Assembly: GCF_905171765.1 (NCBI RefSeq)
Contig: NC_053389.1
Coordinates: 747,845,146 to 747,909,145 of the forward strand
Reading direction: 5' to 3'
DNA: 64,000 bases
DNA from: Bufo bufo
Taxonomy: Eukaryota; Chordata; Amphibia; Anura; Bufonidae
Shown here: positions 32,490 through 43,411 of the stretch, one piece after another
Numbering within the stretch: position 1 is the stretch's first letter
How the letters are laid out: each line of letters opens with the position of its first letter
The notes under the pieces: generated by a model
What the model saw: only the letters and a program-made list of their open reading frames with translations
Told to the model about the DNA's origin: nothing
Database searches by the model: none
Made by a program: the position numbers and the translations under genes

Positions 32490-33058
32490 TGTCACGGATG
32501 TAGTAGGAGAGAACACCAAAAGACAATAAGAAAGTGGAAAGATACTAGGCCTCACCGCTAGGGAAGTAAAAGGGTCACCACCTATAAAACCCTGCTCCTT
32601 GCCCTAACTCCTATCCGTATGGGTGCCTCTTGATGGTAGAGATGCCCATACACAGGAACCTAGAAAACCCTGGTGACCCTTGGATGCCCTAAAGATAATG
32701 ATTGGGAAGAGACAACTCAGTCATTTCCTGGTGAAGGAACCAGTGTCTCTCTGAGACCTAGTAAACAACCAGGGAGGGGGATACAAAACACAAGTAGAAC
32801 ACTTAACTTCTGAGGATGATTGATGAACATGACTTCAACAAAAACCACACTCCAGCTATTCCAAAACCCTATCCAGAGCAAGGAATGATGGGTAAAGTCA
32901 TACTAAATAGGGGGAGGTAAAGGTCACATGATCCACACCTGAACAGGAGGTGTGGACATACCAGCAACACACAGACAAAGTGAAAACAAAAGAGGCTGTC
33001 AGATTACTCATGTGCAGCCAGTCTTTCAGACCTTCTAACACCTGTCACAGGTGTGACA
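32490..33058 (-). repeat. 5' LTR of chromovirus, 569 bp
   Basis: On the minus strand it starts TGTCACACCTGTGACAGG at 33058 and ends CTACATCCGTGACA at 32490, so both TG and CA ends are present. It aligns with the 3' LTR at 25950-26494 with many differences. Confidence 0.9.
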
Positions 33059-33195
33059 ATATTATACAGCAAAAAATAAATAAAAATCAGCACCAATCCA
33101 GTGGAAAAGCTCCAGTTGCTCCAAGGTTTTTGTTTAGAAGCGGCCAGCATGTGACCTCTGTTGTGCCATATGGTATGTGACCACAGAGGCCACAG

Positions 33196-33687
33196 AGTGG
33201 ATACTGTAATCACATGACATGCACGTGTAACAAAGACTGGGGTCTCACCAAACTTTCTGCCCTGTGTCAATTGGGGATAGAAGAGCTGAGCATTGTATTT
33301 TTTTTGTTTGTTTCTTTGCTTTTTTTTATTTAGAACATTTGCTGCTGCTTTTATTTTTATCAATGGCTGGATAAATCCTTTAGTGCAAATTGCTCTCACA
33401 ATATTATGAAAATCTTAATGTTTTGATGCACCGAAGGTCTCTACTACCATGACATTACTCCTAAGCTAAAGTATGTATTTATGCAAAATCCATTTATACA
33501 TGGATGCAACCAGCATTTATATTTTTCCACATGTCTATTTTTTGAGTAGTGTACAAACTGCCTCTATTCAACAATTCCACTGGAGAATGGACAGTCCCCA
33601 TCATAGTCCACTGTAGAACAATACAGAGAACATTAATAACATTAACATTAATAAAAATAAAGATGTCATTGAAAGCCTATTGAAAGG
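33196..33687. repeat. duplicated ~0.5-kb segment, copy B
   Basis: This is the counterpart of 23505-24023, in the same orientation, with small indels such as a loss near 33470 relative to copy A. It stops where a MITE fragment (GGTCAGGATTCAGTGCGGGT) begins at 33688. The two copies lie on opposite sides of the chromovirus. Confidence 0.8.
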
Positions 33688-34376
33688 TCAGGATTCAGTG
33701 CGGGTGCTATGCACGCATTGCACCCACGCGGGAAAACTCGCTCGTTTGAAAGGGGCCTTAGAGTTCTCTGTAATTGTGAGTTAAATTATTTAATTAAAGG
33801 GGTTGTCTGGGTTCAGAGCCCAGACATATCCCCATCTCCACCCCTCCAGCGCCCCTGATATGAGCATCTCCTGAGCTCTCCTTTGCCCAGCGCTGAATCA
33901 TGCAGGGCAACATTTCCGGTATCAGGCTCTTCATAGGGGCTGCTAGGCGGAGGCTTCTGCCCAGCCAGGCCCCCAATGAAATCAACAGCACTAATCGGCG
34001 GGCTTTAGTGCTGCCCTAGCCTGTACAAATGCTGTCCATCAGATCCGGTGACATCGGCAACACTGCTAGGATTGTTAAAAACATAAACATAGTCTTAAAA
34101 AATAAACAGATGAGCAGTTAAGTGTACCAAGGATGGCCCAAATCACTCTCCGCACTCTTGCTCCTCCTCCTTCTTCTGCCATTGAGTGGCAATGTTAGGC
34201 AAGATGACTATGCATGAACCTGGCCCTGTCTATCAGAAAAAAAACAGGAAGGACTGGCAGAGGAAGCAGGAGTAGATAAGGTGCACATAGTGGCTTGGGC
34301 CCGCCCTTTATGCACTGCTCATTTCCATATGGATTCAATGTACTTTTTTCTCCAGAATGAAGCAATGGATTGCTAA
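33688..34376. repeat. MITE fragments
   Basis: 33688-33765 is an end of the TTTCAAACGAGCG family seen at 25422-25816. 33797-34070 begins AAAGGGGTTGTCTGGGTTCA, a common vertebrate MITE start with a short inverted GGGTTCAGAGCCCAGAC core. The remainder up to 34376 is unassigned. No coding sequence is seen. Confidence 0.4.
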
Positions 34377-34812
34377 GGGTACTTGCGGCAGAGGATCCGG
34401 CATTCTGGACGCAAACTGATGGCATTTGTCAGACGGATTCGGATGCAGATCCGTCTGACAAATGCATTGAAATACTGGATCCGTCTCTCCGGTGTCATCC
34501 AGAAAAACGAATCCGGTATTAATTTTTTTTTGCATTTTTAAAGGTCTGCGGAAAGCCGGATCCGTTTTGCAGGAACACTTAATGCCGGATCTGGCACCAA
34601 TACCCTTCAATGTAAATTAATGCCGGATCCGGCATTCCGGAAAGTGATCAGTATTTTTGGCCGGAGAGAAAACTGCAGCATGCTGCGGTATTTTTTTTAC
34701 GGCCAAAAAACATAAGAGGGACTGAACTGATGCATCCTGATGCATACTGAACGGTAGCTTCTGTGACGGAACTCAATACCGGAAAAAAAAAAACGCTAGT
34801 GTGAAAGTACCC
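34377..34812. mobile_element. PIF/Harbinger-type MITE, 436 bp, TSD TAA
   Basis: The ends GGGTACTT and AAGTACCC are inverted repeats, flanked by TAA at 34374-34376 and 34813-34815. The interior repeats GCCGGATCCG-type blocks in both orientations, as in the MITE at 30594. The left end has lost the TCACACTAGCG part seen on the right. It is non-coding. Confidence 0.8.
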
Positions 34813-34887
34813 TAAGTGAAAAGTATCATAACATGCAGCTGAGCTAGCTCTACAAGGCATTATACCAGTGGAATTCCAGCTGACAGA

Positions 34888-35326
34888 TTCACTTCAAAGA
34901 GACATAGGCTAATTATAGTATTACCTTGTAGGGCGGCCCCCATATTTTTTTTTAAACCCCTCCCTGTTTGTCCGCTCTGGCCCCCCGTTATTTTGGCATG
35001 CTGTATTGTAATGAGCTGTAACTTCGCAACGGGGCGGAGACGCAGTCTTCTGCTGTGGGCGTCTCCTTCTCCCTGGCTGTGAGCGGTCCGCTCTGATTGG
35101 ATCGCGCTCACAGCCAGGGACAAGGAGACGCCCACAGCAGAAGACTGCTTTTCCGCCCCTTTGCGAAGTTACATCTCATTACAATACAGCGCGCCAAAAT
35201 ATCGGGGGACCACAGAGGATGAACAGTGGGGGGGTTTAAATAAACACCCATGGCATCAGTGGGGGCCGCCCTACAAGGTAATACCATAATTAGCCTATAT
35301 AAAAACTGTTGAAAGGTCCTCTTTAA
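34888..35326. repeat. foldback (long inverted repeat) element
   Basis: The left arm (TAGGCTAATTATAGTATTAC, then CTTGTAGGGCGGCCCCCAT) is matched in inverse on the right (GTGGGGGCCGCCCTACAAGG, then TAATACCATAATTAGCC). Further matches continue to a centre near 35090, including GCAGTCTTCTGCTGTGGGCG and its inverse. Arms are about 200 bp. It is a palindromic MITE without coding sequence. Confidence 0.85.
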
Positions 35327-36191
35327 CCATGCAAATGAAATAAGAAAAGCACTTTTGCGTGTTTCTTCTTTTTTTTATTACAAAATACATTAGAGTCTAA
35401 TATTTTCACAGAATGTTTACGTAAGTAAACACCACTGTACTGTAAATTTTCCAATAACAGATGAATATTTTCACCCTATGACCTACCCAAAGAGCTTTGT
35501 ATCCTGTCCCCATACACCAGAACAGATGCAGGTCATTCATAATTCACACAGAAGATACAGCAAACACAATTAAGCCATCATCTACTAATTAAGCAGCCCA
35601 CCAGCGTCTAAGTCACAAACATTCATAAATGGATGCATGTCATTGTCACAGTTGGTGTGCTTTGCATTTTGACCTCTAAGCAAGAGAATGGGTTACATAC
35701 CATATTTGGACTATCTGGAATAACTTAAAGTGGTTTTCTGGAATCTTAAAAAAAAATTGCAAGTAGGAGGGAAAAAAATAATCTACAAAATCTTTTTGTT
35801 AAATCCCCTTCCAGCTCCAGTGCTGCCACTTTGATAGCCCCTGTCGGCTGATGTTTGCTTTGCCGCAGTTATGATACGCCTATTTACCCACATGACCACT
35901 GCAACCAATCACTGGCATCAGAGGGGTACAGATCAAGACCACAGAGTTCAGTTATTGGCTGCAGTGGAAAGGATGGTAGACAAGCACATCATTCCTGCAG
36001 CAAACTACGAGCTGGACCAGACCCTCAGCCACATCAATTTTCTTTATGTACAGCACTGTCCTGGCCAAAATTGAAAATTGGGGTTAATGCAGGACAACCC
36101 ATTTAACTACATTCTTTGCACTGATTTGCTAAATCAATAGGGAAAAGTCTGTTATTGCTAACTCCCAAACTTGCAGATAAAGGTAATTTTC
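35327..36191. other. mostly unassigned, with one MITE-like stretch
   Basis: 35728-36110 (AAAGTGGTTTTCTGGAATC to GACAACCC) resembles a frog MITE interior similar to 46430-46865. The rest shows no gene or clear repeat. Confidence 0.35.
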
Positions 36192-36199
36192 ATTATATT

Positions 36200-36553
36200 T
36201 AGTGTTGAGCGAACCAAATTTCAATCCAAATTTCAGGGAAAATTTGATTTGTCGTGAAGCTGAATTTCCTCGTGCTCTGTGGTAGTGAATCAAATTTACC
36301 TGAATTAGTGTAAAAAAAAAAAAACATACTTACCTAATCTGTTTGCTCACGAGGTGCCGTCTGCCACCATCTTGATGGAATATCTCTCATGAAATCCAGT
36401 GCGCCATACTGGCCGTCATGATGACATCATGATGCACCAGCTACTTACAAAGAAATGTGCTTCGTGATGAAGAAATTCACCACAAAGCACATTTTTTTGG
36501 TAGAGTTTGGTGAAGCAGCTGTATCAAATTTATGAATGCTTTACTCATCTCTA
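36200..36553. mobile_element. hAT MITE, 354 bp, 7/8-matching TSD
   Basis: The left end is TAGTGTTGAGCGAA and the right end, inverted, is TAGAGATGAGTAAAG. Flanks are ATTATATT (36192-36199) and ATTATACT (36554-36561). The ends match those of the 10.1-kb and 8.5-kb units in the window. It contains A/T-rich AAATTTGATT repeats and codes for nothing. Confidence 0.85.
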
Positions 36554-36932
36554 ATTATACTCAATTTTTCCAACATATCCATGGTGCATTATGCACTATT
36601 TCTTTGAAGAGGGGGCACCTCAGCCTTCCCACATCGACCACAAAATGAGAAATGGCGATGTTTTTTTGGCACCTCTCATGCTTTCTGCTAAAATAAAACT
36701 AATAAAACCCTCATTGTAACCTCTGGATTAGTGTTGATCGAGCATGCTCGGCCGAACACCAGTTCAGCTCGACCATCAAGATGCTCGGCACATGGCGGTA
36801 TTCGGCCTGAATACTGCATGTGCTCGAGCGCAATGCTCTAGTCTCCTCCCCGCACAATTGTTGGCTGCTACGCAGCCAATAAACGTGTAGGTGGTGTAGG
36901 AAGGCGCAAGGGGCTGTCATTGATGGAAGGTA

Positions 36933-37451
36933 TGTGTCACCAAGATTCCTGGCCTCGGTGAGGTAATAGCCGGTAGTTTTAAGTGTCAGTGGCAGCTTGT
37001 TCTGACTGACACTGTTTGTTGTTAGTATGGCTGCAAAGCCGATCCGGGCCGGCTCTTACTGGGAGTAGCCAAAGTGCTGGGTGGGTGGCTACTCCCCATG
37101 CTCCAGGCCGGTATAAAACCCAGCCAGCAGTCTCAGCTGACTGTGGTTTATCCTCCATCTGACAGAGAAGCTCGGGAGTCTCTGTATTTTGGGACCTGTG
37201 AATTTTTGCCGTGCTAAAGGGCTGAGAGCCGCATGCCGGGAAACAGGCCCCTAAAGCCTGCAGTGGAAAACTGCTAACCAGATGACGATTTTGTTCTATG
37301 GACATTGCATGTTGTGAACAAACACCAAGACTGTGAACGGTCATTTTGTTTTTCCTTATGTGTAAATAAACACCGGAATGTTTAAGTTAAAGACTTTGTT
37401 ATTGCCTCTATACTGCGTCCGCTAGTCTGTCTACCAGAGTAAAACCCCACA
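36933..37451 (+). repeat. Gmr1-like LTR inside the hAT, 519 bp
   Basis: It starts TGTGTCACC, has a TATAAAA box at 37112-37118 and AATAAA at 37365-37370, and ends CCCCACA. It is a relative of the LTR at 3300-3761. It is followed at 37452 by ATTGGTGTTGGATGCGGGC, a likely primer binding site resembling the 3' end of tRNA-Leu. This marks it as a 5' LTR. Confidence 0.85.
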
Positions 37452-37472
37452 ATTGGTGTTGGATGCGGGCAA
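37452..37472 (+). promoter_or_regulatory. putative retroelement primer binding site
   Basis: The sequence TTGGTGTTGGATGCGGGC directly follows the LTR CA end. TGGTGTC(A/G)G(A/G)AGTGGG-type sites complementary to the tRNA-Leu 3' end are used by many Ty3/Gypsy elements. The match is approximate, so the tRNA identity is tentative. Confidence 0.45.
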
Positions 37473-37577
37473 ACGCAGTGAGGCAGGCCTGAAGGCTGAA
37501 TTTTTTTTGTTTTTCCCAGGCACAAGTGCATGTCCTATATTAAGCCGGCAAGGTTATGACCCGTGTCCCTGGATAAA

Positions 37578-38021
37578 ATGGAGGCGGTCGTGAAAGCCCT
37601 CGTGGAGGCTAACTTGCAGCAGCGGGAGGCTAACAAGTAGCAGCAGGAAACTAACCAGCTGCTATTACATGTAATGGCATTGCAAGAGGCAGGAGCATCC
37701 CAGAACATCCACGATGCATGGAAAGCTGTCCGTGCGGCGATTCCTAAGATGTCCCTCTCGGATGACGTCGAGAACTATCTGGTGATGTTCGAAAAGGTGG
37801 CTGTGAGGGAGGTTACACCGAGACCAGTGGACTGAGGTCGTCGCTCTGATCCTGACGTCTGGACCCCAGAAAATATTTTTTGATCTACCCGATGATCAAG
37901 CGGCCCACTACCCGACCATGAAAGGTGAGATCCTGGCGAGACTGGGGATGAATGTGGGAATTTAACTCGGCTGAACCCGCCAGACCACAATATTATGACC
38001 TGCTACACCGGTTGCAGAAAT
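37578..38021 (+). pseudogene. Gmr1-like Gag N-terminal fragment
   Basis: The ATG at 37578 opens a Gln-rich, coiled-coil-like start (MEAVVKALVEANLQQREANK), then a stop. Further pieces read AIPKMSLSDDVENYL and PARPQYYDLLHRLQK in different frames. The layout matches Gag of the copy at 51477-52159, whose SCAN-like segment starts at the equivalent of PARPQYYDL. The fragment breaks off at about 38021, directly into hAT transposase sequence. Confidence 0.8.
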
Positions 38022-38386
38022 GTCTCCACATGTTGGCCGGGCTTTGTGAGCAGCAGAGGGCAGTAGTGGAATACCAGCTGCAACATGGTCATCGCAATTC
38101 TAGTCAGCTTCCGCTCTTCACAAGCGAGGAGTGGTCATGGATGTCTGACCTCTGTGAGGTTTTAAGAAACTTTGAGGAATCGACACAGATGGTGAGCGGC
38201 GATAATGCTATTATCAGCGTCACCATCCCACTTCTGTGTCTACTCAAATGCTCGCTGCTCACAATTAAGGCCAATGCTTTGCATGTGGAAGAGGTGGAAA
38301 TGGGGGAAAACATTACACAGAGTGATAGCCAGACCACCCTCAGTTCGTCTTCTCAGTGCAAATTGGATGATGAGGAGGAGAAATAG
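37952..38386 (+). pseudogene. chimeric open frame: Gmr1 Gag end fused to hAT transposase
   Basis: A 144-codon frame starts in Gag (NSAEPARPQYYDLLHRLQK, residues about 4-25) and passes without a stop into hAT transposase (residues about 26-144, with FTSEEWSWMSDLCEV). The join near 38022 is therefore in frame. It is probably a by-product of insertion and deletion rather than a functional fusion, since flanking parts of both genes are broken. Confidence 0.7.
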
Positions 38387-39104
38387 GAGCAGGAGATGGT
38401 TGCCTCCGCTACAGAGAGTAGTACCCATGAAATTTTAATTCCATCTGTTCAGTGTGGATGGGCAGAAAAGGAAGAAGAGGATGAGCAGATTGAGAGTCAT
38501 CCTCCTGATTACAACAGCGAAGACTTGCCTGTTGGGACTCTGGCACACATGACTGACTTTATGTTAGGCTACCTTTCCCGTGACCCATGCGTTTTACGTA
38601 TTTCGGACAACACTGATTACTGGTTGTTCACCCTTCTCAACCCCCGCTACAAAGAGAACTTCTCATCTCTCATTCTTGTGGTGGAGAGGACGAGCAAAAT
38701 GGTGCAGTACCAGAAGGTCCTTGTGGAAAAATCGCTCCAAACATTTCCAGCTGACAATGCTGGCAGCAGAGTACGTAGTTCCTTGGGCAACAGAGGAGGG
38801 GTGCCGAGGGGAACATATAGCAGTTCCAACAGAGGCAGGGCAACACTTTCTAAAGCCTGAGACAGTTTCATGGCACCCCGTCAGCACCCTCACCCTGATG
38901 CGTGGCCTAGTGTCACAAGGAGGGAAAATTTTGGAAGACAGTGTCAGCAACCTCAACGGTCCCTGTGCCTTACAACTACTGGGTGTCCAAGCTAGACACG
39001 TGGCACGAACTGGCGCTCTACGCCTTGGAGGTCCTGGCCTGCCGCCAGCGTTTTGTCAGAGCGGGTATTTAGTGCTGCTGTAGGCATAATAACTAATGAG
39101 CGCA
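38022..39104 (+). pseudogene. hAT transposase, C-terminal catalytic and dimerisation part
   Basis: Readable motifs are LAGLCEQQRAVVEYQLQHG, LPLFTSEEWSWMSDLCEVLR, FEESTQMVSGDNAII, YWLFTLLNPRYKENF and, in another frame near 38980-39040, WVSKLDTWHELALYALEVLA. These match ZBED-type hAT transposases, including the tail before the ERVFS-type dimer motif. Frameshifts lie near 38390 and after 38860. The protein normally excises and inserts the element with 8-bp duplications. The N-terminal BED zinc finger and first catalytic part are missing. Confidence 0.85.
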
Positions 39105-40355
39105 TCTGCGGTATGCCAGACCAAACAGGGGAATTACATGTGAGGTCACGGTGTGAGCAATAGGTGGGCCGAGGTAAATACAGTTCTGGTTATTCACGGT
39201 TATGTTGTCCCTGGGCAGGCTCGCATAAGTGAAGAGGAGAACGGCACAAGGATTCTCTGGGGAACACTCTGGTGTAAGGGACACAGGCCAGATGGTGGTT
39301 CGAGGTGCCCTTGATGGTCTGTATTAATGTGCCTATGGCAAGGTCCCTTGTAGTCAAGGCGCCAGTACCTTTTGTGGTGGTACAACCATTTACTGTAGTG
39401 TTTGCTGAGACAAGGAGGATGAAATCCAAGGTGGAACTTTACTGTAGATAAATCCTGGTAACAGTACATCCAAGTAATAACAGTCTCTTGGTACAGCCAG
39501 ATATTAAATACAGTCTCCCATGCATATGGGGAAAAACAAAATGCAAGTCCTTAGTGGAAACAGGCCCTTTGGAATGAATATGAAAGCTACTGCTTCAGAC
39601 TAGGCTTATGAAGTATGAAAGTCTTAAACTGGTAAAAAAAAACTCTTGCCTTATTCTAACCTTGGTTGAAGGGGTTTCTTTGAATCCTTAAACCTCTATT
39701 TCAGTGTTATTCTGACAGTTGGCCTAAACTGTCCTCAGGGTTTAAACTGGTGGTGAGGATGCCTGAAGCTGTCTCCTACACCTGGTACAAAGGTGCTTAG
39801 CAAGCCCTCAAGTAATGGCTGTCTTGCTGATCCTTTGTCTTGAATAAATTGTAGTAATCCCTTGGATACTTGGCTGAATTCAGCTTGGACACTGGTCACC
39901 CCGGAGGAGCGATCTATAGGAGTGGATTGCTCACCTCTAGGTAGAATAGTTGCAGGCTTGAAACTCTGGACTGTGGAGCCGACAGGGACAGAGCAGAGAG
40001 GCTGTGAATAAGCCTCTCTCCAGCTATGCAGCTACATTTCTGCTGCTTTCTGACTAAGCTTCATGAGTGAATTGGACTGCTCTCAGCTCTACTCTGCACT
40101 GAACTGGTCTGTTCTAGAATGAACTGCCTAGCTAGGTCTGAGCTAAGCTATTTATACACTGAGACACTGCACCATCTTGTGGAGAAACAAGTGTAGTGTA
40201 TCCTAACTAGGCCTGTGTAAAGGATCTTACATGTAGAATCACATTGTGACATGGGAGAATATGACATGAGATGAATTACAGCATACAGGCATAATTCAAG
40301 ACATTAAGACACAATAAAAACAAGTTTGCGGTGCCCACGGTCACATAGTGGGACA
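39105..40355 (-). mobile_element. LTR-like insertion in hAT transposase, ~1.25 kb
   Basis: hAT coding breaks off at AATGAGCGCATCTG (about 39104) and resumes at GCACATCCGCC (about 40348-40358), and the overlap suggests a short target duplication. On the minus strand the insert starts near TGTCCCACTATG, has a TATAAATAG box near 40150 and several AATAAA signals. That layout suggests a long LTR from a retroelement. No internal genes are present, so it would be a solo LTR. Exact borders are uncertain. Confidence 0.5.
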
Positions 40356-40461
40356 CTGCACATCCGCCTATCAACTGAAAAAATGCTGACAGGTTGATTC
40401 TTATCAAAATGAACAAAGTCTGGTTTGCCCATGACTTCTCTACTCCACCAGAGGAAAGCGG
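40356..40461 (+). pseudogene. hAT transposase C-terminal tail
   Basis: After the LTR-like insert the frame continues with LSTEK and then a segment resembling ILIKMNKVWFAHDFSTPP, the usual end of this hAT transposase class. A CR1 fragment begins right after it. Confidence 0.6.
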
Positions 40462-40908
40462 ATGAACATAAAACTGGTAAATGGATTGCAGGATAAAACT
40501 TACCAGGAAAGATTAAAGGACCTTAACATGTATAGCTTGGAAGAAAGACGAGACAGAGGGGATATGATAGAAACTTTTAAATACATAAAGGGAATCAACA
40601 CGGTAAAAGAGGAGAGAATATTTAAAAGAAGAAAAACTGCTACAAGAGGACATAGTTTTAAATTAGAGAGGCAAAGGTTTAAAAGTAATATCAGGAATTA
40701 TTACTGTGAGAGTAGTGGATGCATGGAATAGCCTTCCTGCAGAAGTGGTAGCTGCAAATACAGTGAAGGAGTTTAAGCATGCATGGGATAGGCATAAGGC
40801 CATCCTTCATATAAGATAGGGCCAGGGGCTATCCATAGTACTCAGTATATTGGGCAGACTAGATGGGCCAAATGGTTCTTATCTGCCGACACATTCTATA
40901 AAGGCACT
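40462..40908 (+). mobile_element. CR1-like LINE 3' fragment
   Basis: The frame at 40462-40731 encodes the C-terminal end of a CR1 ORF2 (YQERLKDLNMYSLEERRDRG, then GDMIETFKYIKG). The 3' UTR (AGCATGCATGGGATAGGCAT to CTGCCGACACATTCTAT) is nearly identical to that of the longer copy at 41998-44788. It is 5'-truncated, as is usual for LINEs. Confidence 0.92.
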
Positions 40909-41039
40909 TTAAATGTACTGAATACACTGTATTCCCATGTACCCCTTCCACCACAAAAAAGGGTATATGGTTCAATCTTCCTTTTCTCGTCCTCCTCCTC
41001 CTCTTCCATCATATCAACATGCTTATTAGTCTGCCCTCA

Positions 41040-41920
41040 CTCCTAATGTTTTAGAGGGTCAGCTCACCTACAGGCCCTCGCATATAATGTTTTAGAGGGT
41101 CAGCTTACCAGCAGGCCCTCACCTACAATCTTTTAGATGGTCAGCTCCCCTGCAGGCCCTCACCTACAATCGTTTAGAGGGTCAGCTCACCTGAGGGCCC
41201 TCGCATATAATGTTTTAGAGGGTCAGCTTAAAAGCAGGCCCTCACATACAATCTTTTAGAGGGTCAGCTCACCTGCAGGCCCTCGCATATAATGTTTTAA
41301 AGGGTAATCTCACCAGCAGGCCCTCACCTACAATCTTTTAGAGAGTCAGCTCACCTGCAGGCCCTCGCATATAATGTTTTAGAGGGTCAGCTCACCTGAA
41401 GGCCCTCGCATATAATGTTTTAGAGGGTCAGCTCACCTGCAGGCCCTCGCATATAATGTTTTTGAGGTCATCTCACCAACAGGCGCTCAACCATAATGTT
41501 TTACAGGGTCATCCCACCAGCAGGCCCTCACCTACAATCTTTTAGAGGGTTAGCTCACTAGCAGGCCCTCACATATAATGTTTTTGAGGGTCAGCTCACC
41601 AGCAGGCCCTCAACCATAATTTTTTACAGGGTCAGTTCACCAGCAGGCCCTCGCCCATAATATTTTCAATGGTTAGCTAAGCAGCAGGCACTCGCCCATA
41701 ATTTTTTCAATGGTCATCTCAGCAGCAAACACTCGCCCCTAATGTTTTAGAGATTCAGCTCTACAGCAGACCCTCACCCCTAATGTTTTAGATGATCAGC
41801 ACCGCAGCAGGCCCCCGCCCATAATGTTTTAGAATGCCACCAGCAGGCCCTTGCTCCTAATGTTTTTGAGGGTCACCAGCAGGCCATCAATCATTATTTT
41901 TCAAGGGTGCATGATGCCCT
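41040..41920. repeat. 41-bp minisatellite, about 21 units
   Basis: The unit is about TAATGTTTTAGAGGGTCAGC plus TCACCTGCAGGCCCTCGCATA. Units degrade toward the right end. It lies in the 3' non-coding part of the hAT, between the two CR1 insertions. The 41-bp period does not preserve a reading frame. No function is evident. Confidence 0.93.
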
Positions 41921-42001
41921 CCTTTATGTGTAATATAGGGTGTATTGGAGTGCTTGTTCCTTGTAATTTTTGGAAACCCTTTCACTTAGTGCACAGGCTT
42001 T

Positions 42002-42298
42002 ATGAGTGTAGGAGTTATCACACTTGGTAATGACGTACAGGATTTTGCATCCACCATTTCATTTTCTGAAGTTCTGCCTGTGCATAATGTTCAGAATGAT
42101 AGGCAGAGGCGCATAAAGGAGTTCAACATATGGCTTGGTAAATGCTGTCAAGAGCAAGGATTTGGCTTTGTTTCTCATGATAGCTCTACTTGGAATAGAA
42201 AGGAACTGTACAAAAAAGATGGTTTGCATCTTTCTCTCAAAGGAACAAATGTACTTAGTGAACAACTCCAAAAATTTGCGAAAGAGTATTTAAACTAG
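42002..42298 (+). pseudogene. CR1 ORF1 esterase (SGNH-type) C-terminal fragment
   Basis: The 98-codon frame resembles the C-terminal half of the esterase domain found in CR1 ORF1: a GND block, VLPVHNVQN, IKEFNIWLGKCC, then the Asp-x-x-His box in KKDGLHLSLKG. The nucleophile Ser region is missing upstream. ORF2 starts 17 bases after its stop. In CR1 elements the domain is thought to help membrane or RNA association. The fragment is probably inactive. Confidence 0.75.
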
Positions 42299-42315
42299 GA
42301 AGGGGGGGCAAAAGA

Positions 42316-43119
42316 GTGAAAACAAAAGAGTCCAATTGCCCCCCGAAACAATGCCAGAACAGGTCAGAAGCACAGAGGTTAAGAAATGATAAGCTCAGAG
42401 TCCTGTCTACAAATGCTCGCAGTTTAGGTAAAAAAATCAATGAACTTGGGTCAATAATGGCTTCTGAGAATGTAGATTTAGTGGCTGTTACAGAGACATG
42501 GTTTAATGAAAGAAATGACTGGGACATAACCATACCAGGGTACTCTTTATACAGAAGAGACAGAGAAGGCAAGAAAGGAGGAGGAGTGGCCCTGTATGTG
42601 AAAGATAGCATTAAATCTAACCTAATACAAGTTGGTGAGGCCAACATAGAGTCAGTTTGGGTTACGTTGCAGTTTGCTAACCATGCAGTAACTCGTGTAG
42701 GTGTGATATATAGACCACCTGGTCAAGTTAAAGAACTAGATGATCTACTAGTTGAAGAAATAGCTAAAATGACAATGAAAGGAGAAGTTATCATTATAGG
42801 AGATTTCAATCTTCCAGATATAAACTGGAAAACCAAAATAGCAAGTTCTACCAGGAGTACAGATATTCTAAATTCCCTACTGGGGTTATCTCTACAACAA
42901 GTGGTTGAGGAGCCAACCCAGAGGGAGGCCATTTTGGATTTGGTATTCACAAACGGGGATTCGGTATATGATGTCATTGTAGGCGAAACCTTGGGATCTA
43001 GTGATCACCAGTCAGTGTGGTTTAATATAAGAACTGTGAAAGAGTCCCACCACACAAAAACAAAAGTTTTAGATTTTAGAAAAACAGACTTTTCAAAAAA
43101 TGAAATTAGTCATAAATGA
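42316..43119 (+). pseudogene. CR1 ORF2 apurinic-type endonuclease domain
   Basis: The 267-codon frame has all conserved blocks of the LINE endonuclease: STNARSL (Asn), VTETWF (Glu), IYRPPG (Tyr/Arg), IIGDFNLPDI (Asp/Asn), LDLVFTN and SSDHQSV (catalytic His). This enzyme nicks the target DNA to prime reverse transcription. The frame stops at 43117-43119. The linker to RT (43120-43411) contains stops and frameshifts, so ORF2 is broken. Confidence 0.93.
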
Positions 43120-43411
43120 GTCCTTATCAGACTGGAACGGATTACATGGAGTCCAGGAGAAATGGGACTACTTAAAAGGTGCATTATTGAAGGCAACAGA
43201 AAATTGCATTAGACTTGTCAGTAAAAGCAAAAAAAGGAGGAGACCAATGTAATAGTGGCCCAAATCATTAAAAATAAAAAGCTAGCATTTTGTAATTATA
43301 AAAAAAACCCAGAGCAATGAAGATAAGGAAATCTACAAGATTAGGCAGAGAGAGGCCAAGCAAGTTATAAGAACTTCTAAAGCGCAGTTAGAAGAAAAAC
43401 TAGCTCAGTCT

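Larger units (their letters stand above)
25950..33058 (-). mobile_element. chromovirus-type Ty3/Gypsy element, LTR to LTR, minus strand
   Basis: From high to low coordinates it runs 5' LTR, gag, zinc knuckle, protease, RT, RNase H, integrase, chromodomain remnant, polypurine tract and 3' LTR. The two LTRs differ by many substitutions and indels, so the insertion is old. A Tc1-like transposon (28441-30003) and a Harbinger MITE (30594-31035) sit inside it and are younger. All genes are broken. Flanking target duplications are no longer visible. Confidence 0.93.

Noticed and set aside
41040..41920. Possible CRISPR-like array
   Set aside because: The units are contiguous 41-bp minisatellite repeats without unique spacers, in eukaryotic transposon DNA.
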